A stretch of 9,335 nt of DNA from CAYNGH01 sp964396845 (GTDB lineage Bacteria; Vulcanimicrobiota; JAJTBE01; CAYNGH01), in contig CAYNGH010000129.1 of assembly GCA_964396845.1 (NCBI GenBank), forward strand, positions 1 through 9,335, given 5' to 3'. This document shows positions 6,560 through 9,335 of the stretch, in pieces (the stretch's first letter is position 1; each line of letters opens with the position of its first letter). Position numbers and translations under genes: made by a program. The notes below the pieces were generated by a model. The model did no database searches and was not told the origin of the DNA. It was given only the letters and a program-made list of their open reading frames with translations.

Positions 6560-8026
6560 CTATCCGCCGTAGTTAAAGAGAGAATTGCCGTCAGTGTCAA
6601 GAACATTCAGTTTGTGAACATTGTCCAGGGTTATGTCAGAGCCTCCCTCACCATGGGTATAGAGGACGTTCCCCTTGCTGTCCTTGAGGACAAAATTCTG
6701 GTCGTTGGCGTTGATGTTGACAGTATTGTTGTTCAGGCTACGGCCCAGGAAAGTCCTCTTGCCGCCGTCGATGTGAACTTCATCATTGCCTGCGGTGACA
6801 TCATAGGTGATGACATCATTGCCCTTTCCACCTTTGATGACAACCTTGTCATCGCCTTCGCCACCCCGGACATGAACCGTATTGTTGCCCTTGCCGGTGT
6901 CAACCCGGATATCATTGCTTCCGCCGACGCCATTGGCAACAATCTTGTCGTTACCCTTTCCGCCGGACTGACGGATGGTGTCGTTGCCTCTTCCGCCGAT
7001 GGCCACCATATCATCGTTACCCTTGCCGCCATTCTGAATGATGGTGTTGTTGCCGGCCACGCCATAAGCACGGAGCTTGTCGGCACCCTTTCCGCCGGAC
7101 TGGTTGATGTAATCGTTGCCTCTTCCGCCGACAGCCATTATGTCATCCTTGCCCTTGCCGCCATTTTGAATAATGGTGTTGTGACCGCCCCTGCCATAAG
7201 CCCGGAGCTTGTCGGCACCCTTGCCGCCGGACTGGTTGATGTAATCGTTGCCCCAGCGGTTGCCCACTGCCATTATGTCGTCATTGCCCTTGCCGCCATT
7301 TTGAATGATGGCATTGTGACCGCCACCGCCGTAGGCCCGGAGCCTGTCGGCACCCTTGCCGCCGGACTGGCGGATATAGTCGTTTCCACCTCTGCCGTAA
7401 GCAACCAGGTTATCCCTGTGCTTGGTGCCATTCTGAACAATTACATCCCGACCGGGAGTTCCCCGCCGAACCTGAGTTCTGTCAAAGGGAGGCTGATAAG
7501 GAGGACGAGGCTGGGGATATGGATACGGCTGAGGCTGAGGCTGGTAAGGAAGCTGATAGGGAGGATAAGGCTGTTGCGGGAACTGAGGATACTGGGGCAT
7601 TCCCTGACCACCCTGCTGCTGCTGCTGCATCATCTGCATCATCTGCATCATCATCATCTGCTGTTGCATCTGCATCATCATCTGCTGCTGCTGCATCATC
7701 TGAGGCATCCCCATCATGCCCATCATGTTGTTGCCCATCATTCCGGGCATTCCCATACCGGGCATTCCCATTCCCATCATACCGGGCATTCCCATACCCA
7801 TACCCATTCCCATCATACCGGGCATTCCCATTCCCATGCCCATTCCCATCATACCGGGCATTCCCATTCCCATGCCCATGCCCATCATAAAGGATGCTCC
7901 GGCGTTCATCCCGCCGGCATACATGCCAAACTGGGCAGACATTCCCATGCCACCCTGCATCCTCATCATGTTATAATTCTGGACTGCCAGCTGGGTCTGG
8001 GCTGCTCCTACGGCCATAAAACTCAT
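6560..8026 (-). CDS. Met-rich low-complexity protein with RTX-like undecapeptide repeat domain
   Basis: A 488-residue protein whose start is set by a strong GGGAGGAG seven bases before ATG. Layout: a short N-terminus (MSFMAVGAAQTQLAVQNYN), a Met/Gly/Gln-rich region (20-143), a Pro/Gln/Tyr-rich linker (144-181), a repeat domain (190-421), and a C-terminal cap (422-488) containing two DxxGNxL(Y/F) motifs 28 residues apart. The repeat domain holds 21 back-to-back rungs of pattern xxGx(D/N)x(I/V/L)xxxG, for example GKGNDDIMAVG and GRGNDYINQSG. Each resembles an RTX nonapeptide (GGxGxDxUx) with two added residues, so a calcium-binding beta-roll or beta-helix is likely. There is no Sec signal peptide or membrane segment. 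Type I secretion, usual for RTX proteins, is possible, but no exporter is in the window. Function is unknown; surface or matrix structure, metal binding and oxidant protection are guesses. It has its own terminator, so it is monocistronic. Confidence 0.85.
   Translation of the reverse strand: MSFMAVGAAQTQLAVQNYNMMRMQGGMGMSAQFGMYAGGMNAGASFMMGMGMGMGMPGMMGMGMGMGMPGMMGMGMGMGMPGMMGMGMPGMGMPGMMGNNMMGMMGMPQMMQQQQMMMQMQQQMMMMQMMQMMQQQQQGGQGMPQYPQFPQQPYPPYQLPYQPQPQPYPYPQPRPPYQPPFDRTQVRRGTPGRDVIVQNGTKHRDNLVAYGRGGNDYIRQSGGKGADRLRAYGGGGHNAIIQNGGKGNDDIMAVGNRWGNDYINQSGGKGADKLRAYGRGGHNTIIQNGGKGKDDIMAVGGRGNDYINQSGGKGADKLRAYGVAGNNTIIQNGGKGNDDMVAIGGRGNDTIRQSGGKGNDKIVANGVGGSNDIRVDTGKGNNTVHVRGGEGDDKVVIKGGKGNDVITYDVTAGNDEVHIDGGKRTFLGRSLNNNTVNINANDQNFVLKDSKGNVLYTHGEGGSDITLDNVHKLNVLDTDGNSLFNYGG
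6929..7459 (-). repeat. Four tandem 132-135 base super-repeats (ABCD rungs)
   Basis: Four consecutive copies of a 44-residue unit (one has a single added codon) lie in the repeat-protein gene, at about 7328-7459, 7193-7327, 7061-7192 and 6929-7060. Each unit has four 11-residue rungs in fixed order ending QNG, AVG/AIG/AYG, QSG and AYG/ANG. The DNA is also closely similar: CGGAGC(T/C)TGTCGGCACCC recurs at 7071, 7203 and 7338. This indicates expansion by recent unit duplication. Confidence 0.9.
7484..7597 (-). other. Region coding the Pro/Gln/Tyr-rich linker
   Basis: This codes residues 144-181 of the repeat protein, made mostly of Pro, Gln and Tyr with repeated QPYP/YQPQPQPY patterns. It is probably an extended, disordered spacer between the Met-rich region and the beta-repeat domain. 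Confidence 0.75.
7613..7699 (-). repeat. CTG/CAT trinucleotide low-complexity tract coding only Met and Gln
   Basis: Twenty-nine consecutive codons (residues 110-138) encode nothing but Met and Gln, seen on the + strand as runs of CTG and CAT triplets. The tract is simple-sequence DNA and therefore prone to in-frame length change. Confidence 0.85.
7733..7882 (-). repeat. 36-base tandem repeat coding GMGMGMGMPGMM
   Basis: Three adjacent 36-base units (7775-7882), each beginning CATCATACCGGGCATTCCCA on the + strand and nearly identical, encode a 12-residue Met/Gly/Pro repeat. A shortened, degenerate unit follows to 7733. Residues 47-98 contain only Met, Gly and Pro. Confidence 0.9.
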
Positions 8027-8033
8027 ATTTTTT

Positions 8034-8041
8034 CTCCTCCC
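8034..8041 (-). promoter_or_regulatory. Ribosome binding site deciding the start of the repeat protein
   Basis: GGGAGGAG on the minus strand lies seven bases before ATG (8024-8026). It selects this start over an ATG 75 bases further upstream that would add a 25-residue extension lacking a ribosome site and lying in the AT-rich promoter region. Confidence 0.88.
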
Positions 8042-8068
8042 ATTAATATACATTTTGCTCTTATACCA

Positions 8069-8096
8069 ATTATCCCACATTTTGTATAAATGTAAA
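8069..8096 (-). promoter_or_regulatory. Candidate sigma-70-type promoter for the repeat protein
   Basis: On the minus strand TTTACA (-35-like) is followed after 16 bases by GATAAT (-10-like), giving a leader of roughly 35 bases. A second -10-like TATAAG lies just downstream, and TTGACT overlaps the -35. The region is AT-rich and correctly placed, but the hexamers are imperfect. Confidence 0.42.
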
Positions 8097-8110
8097 GTCA
8101 AAAATCCAGA

Positions 8111-8154
8111 TTTAACAGTAATTTAACAACAGGGTAACATTCTGTTAATATAAT
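8111..8154 (+). promoter_or_regulatory. Pho-box-like operator: four 11-base direct repeats overlapping a -10 element
   Basis: Four 11-base units stand head to tail: TTTAACAGTAA, TTTAACAACAG, GGTAACATTCT and GTTAATATAAT. TAACA recurs exactly 11 bases apart at 8113, 8124 and 8135, and the fourth unit is degenerate and ends in a perfect TATAAT (8149-8154). Direct repeats in phase with the helical turn are the signature of OmpR/PhoB-family regulators. TT(A/C/T)A(C/T)A in 11-base steps is the B. subtilis PhoP site, and E. coli PhoB boxes also sit about ten bases upstream of the -10. There is no good -35 hexamer, as expected for an activator-dependent promoter. It would drive the + strand gene starting at 8239 with a leader of about 78 bases. 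The identity of the regulator is inference. Confidence 0.62.
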
Positions 8155-8169
8155 CCTTCGGGCAGGGAA

Positions 8170-8197
8170 TTAACAGAAAAAATCAAATTGTTAAACA
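8170..8197 (+). promoter_or_regulatory. Second group of TTAACA-like sites
   Basis: TTAACA (8170-8175) and TAAACA (8192-8197) lie 22 bases apart, two helical turns, downstream of the main repeat cluster and out of register with it. The middle position (8181) matches poorly. It could be a secondary binding site for the same regulator or chance in AT-rich DNA. Confidence 0.3.
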
Positions 8198-8238
8198 GAT
8201 ACGGATTTATATTTTAATGCAATTCCCCGGGAGGAAAC

Positions 8239-9335
8239 ATGAACCAGAACATCAGCTCCAATCCCCAGGCCACAGATCCCCTGCTGGAAACAGCAGAGAG
8301 GATACTGACCGACAACGACACCATTGAACACCTGCTGGAGCTGGTGGACGAAAGAAGAGAAATCCTCTCGTCCTGGAAGCAGTCCTTCAACGAAACCCTC
8401 TCGGCAGAAACCAGCGAAGTCCAGGAATATTGCCGGGATGCCGTTGTTTCCATTGACGGGGCTTTTGATGAATACAACCAGCTGTTGGATGAAATGATCC
8501 AGTACGGTCATTCCTTCGACAAGAACCTTCTTTGCAGTACTGCCGACCGGCTCAACGAAGTATCCAGCAACCTGAACCTGGCATTTTTAGCTTTCCGCAA
8601 CCAGGCTCTGGTAGCCAGAGGCCCTTCCACCCACAGCGGTCTGAATCTCCTCATCAATACCCTGGATCGGATGCTGGCCGGCGAGGACATCCCCGGGGAA
8701 CTCCACCGGGACATGTTCATGGAGCTGGGCATCATCCCGGAAGTTCTGGCCACTCTGGAACAGGGCGATGACAATTACTTCAGTCAGGGCCTGAGATATT
8801 TCTATGAAGACTATTCCGGCAGGCTTTCGAGTTTTATAGAAGAATTTTTTGAACCTGCCGATGATCAGACCCCCGGAGAACTAACCCGGGAAGTCATACA
8901 AAAGCTCCGGGATGAACTCATGGAAATGGGTCAGATGTACCGGGAGTTTGACATAAACTATCTGGTGCAGGCCTGGGGGCCGGAACCTACGGAAATACCT
9001 CAGGCAAACATGATCATAAACAGCATGGAAGCCTATGTCCGGGGAGAAACTCAGCAGGAGGTCCTGATTTATTTTATCGGTGAAATGTGGCAACTCCTGG
9101 AAACAGCCCGATTCCAGTATGAAAGCATCATGTCCATGGTCGCCCCCAGAACCGCCCAGGAAGAAGAACAGGCCCAGAGGCTGGAAAAAGCCATCGACAA
9201 GATGAGCGTTGCCATCGATGAACTGGAAGACCAGCTGGAGGAGATGGAAGAGCCTTCTATTCCCGAAGAGCCGGTAAAAAGCCTCAAAGAAGCCGCGGGA
9301 GAGTTTGCCGATGCAGTCAGGGCACTCCAGGAGCT
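8239..9335 (+). CDS. Acidic, all-helical protein of unknown function (3' truncated by window edge)
   Basis: An open frame of at least 365 codons runs from ATG 8239 to the window end without a stop, so the C-terminus is missing. GGGAGG four bases upstream supports the start. There is no signal peptide or membrane segment, so it is probably cytoplasmic. The sequence is strongly acidic and predicted almost entirely helical. A heptad-like stretch near residues 306-342, with AQRLEKAIDKM and AIDELEDQLEEMEE, looks like a coiled coil. Only two Cys are visible (near residues 64 and 97) and no catalytic motif is evident. I do not recognise the family. It is divergent from the Met-rich repeat protein and shares the 212-base intergenic region with it. 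The Pho-box-like repeats there point toward this gene, suggesting activation under phosphate limitation or by another OmpR-type regulator. Confidence 0.85.
   Translation, partial: MNQNISSNPQATDPLLETAERILTDNDTIEHLLELVDERREILSSWKQSFNETLSAETSEVQEYCRDAVVSIDGAFDEYNQLLDEMIQYGHSFDKNLLCSTADRLNEVSSNLNLAFLAFRNQALVARGPSTHSGLNLLINTLDRMLAGEDIPGELHRDMFMELGIIPEVLATLEQGDDNYFSQGLRYFYEDYSGRLSSFIEEFFEPADDQTPGELTREVIQKLRDELMEMGQMYREFDINYLVQAWGPEPTEIPQANMIINSMEAYVRGETQQEVLIYFIGEMWQLLETARFQYESIMSMVAPRTAQEEEQAQRLEKAIDKMSVAIDELEDQLEEMEEPSIPEEPVKSLKEAAGEFADAVRALQE

Noticed and set aside
6764..7459. A CRISPR array, considered because of the regular repeats
   Set aside because: The period is 33/132 bases with no alternation of constant repeats and unique spacers. 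All units are coding and in frame.
6383..8089. A 568-codon open frame on the + strand covering the Met-rich repeat protein, with His/Leu/Ile/Pro-rich translation
   Set aside because: It is an opposite-strand shadow. The tandem repeats and their composition keep stops out of this frame. Its candidate start lies inside recD2 without a ribosome site, and its translation is repetitive without sensible domains, whereas the minus-strand frame has a strong ribosome site, domain logic and a terminator.
8027..8101. A 25-residue N-terminal extension of the repeat protein starting at 8101
   Set aside because: There is no ribosome site there; the strong GGGAGGAG and the AT-rich promoter-like sequence both indicate the start at 8026.

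Overview
The window comes from a moderately GC-rich bacterium with a Gram-negative-looking gene set: exported proteins with Sec signal peptides, an RTX-like repeat protein, and a RecD2 helicase of the type typical of lineages without RecBCD. Spirochaetes, deltaproteobacterial lineages or a candidate phylum would all fit. Nothing in the sequence fixes the phylum, so I leave it open.

Left part (1-4242, + strand). The 3' end of an unidentified gene stops at 212 and is followed by a strong hairpin terminator. Next come an inositol-monophosphatase family protein, a 64-residue four-cysteine protein overlapping it by 14 bases, and a membrane-anchored polysaccharide deacetylase joined through an ATGA stop/start overlap. 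These three look like one translationally coupled operon. After 63 bases come an exported S41/PDZ protein, in which both catalytic dyad positions appear to be substituted, and an exported DUF4919-like protein. Both are probably envelope proteins.

Middle (4258-6429, - strand). A complete recD2 helicase gene converges on the DUF4919-like gene with only 15 bases between their stops.

Right part (6502-9335). On the - strand is the most unusual gene of the window. It encodes a 488-residue protein with 55 methionines in its first 143 residues (one stretch of only Met/Gly/Pro, another of only Met/Gln), then a Pro/Tyr/Gln linker, then 21 consecutive 11-residue Gly/Asp RTX-like repeats. The first sixteen repeats form a four-fold ABCD super-repeat of 132 bases. 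It ends in its own terminator ahead of recD2. Diverging from it on the + strand is a long acidic helical protein that runs off the window. The 212-base intergenic region carries four direct repeats (TTAACA-like) spaced exactly 11 bases apart, with the last overlapping a perfect TATAAT. This is the layout of a Pho-box (PhoB/PhoP-type) activated promoter and it reads toward the helical protein.

The best candidates for something undescribed are the Met-rich/undecapeptide-repeat protein and its divergent, possibly phosphate-regulated neighbour.
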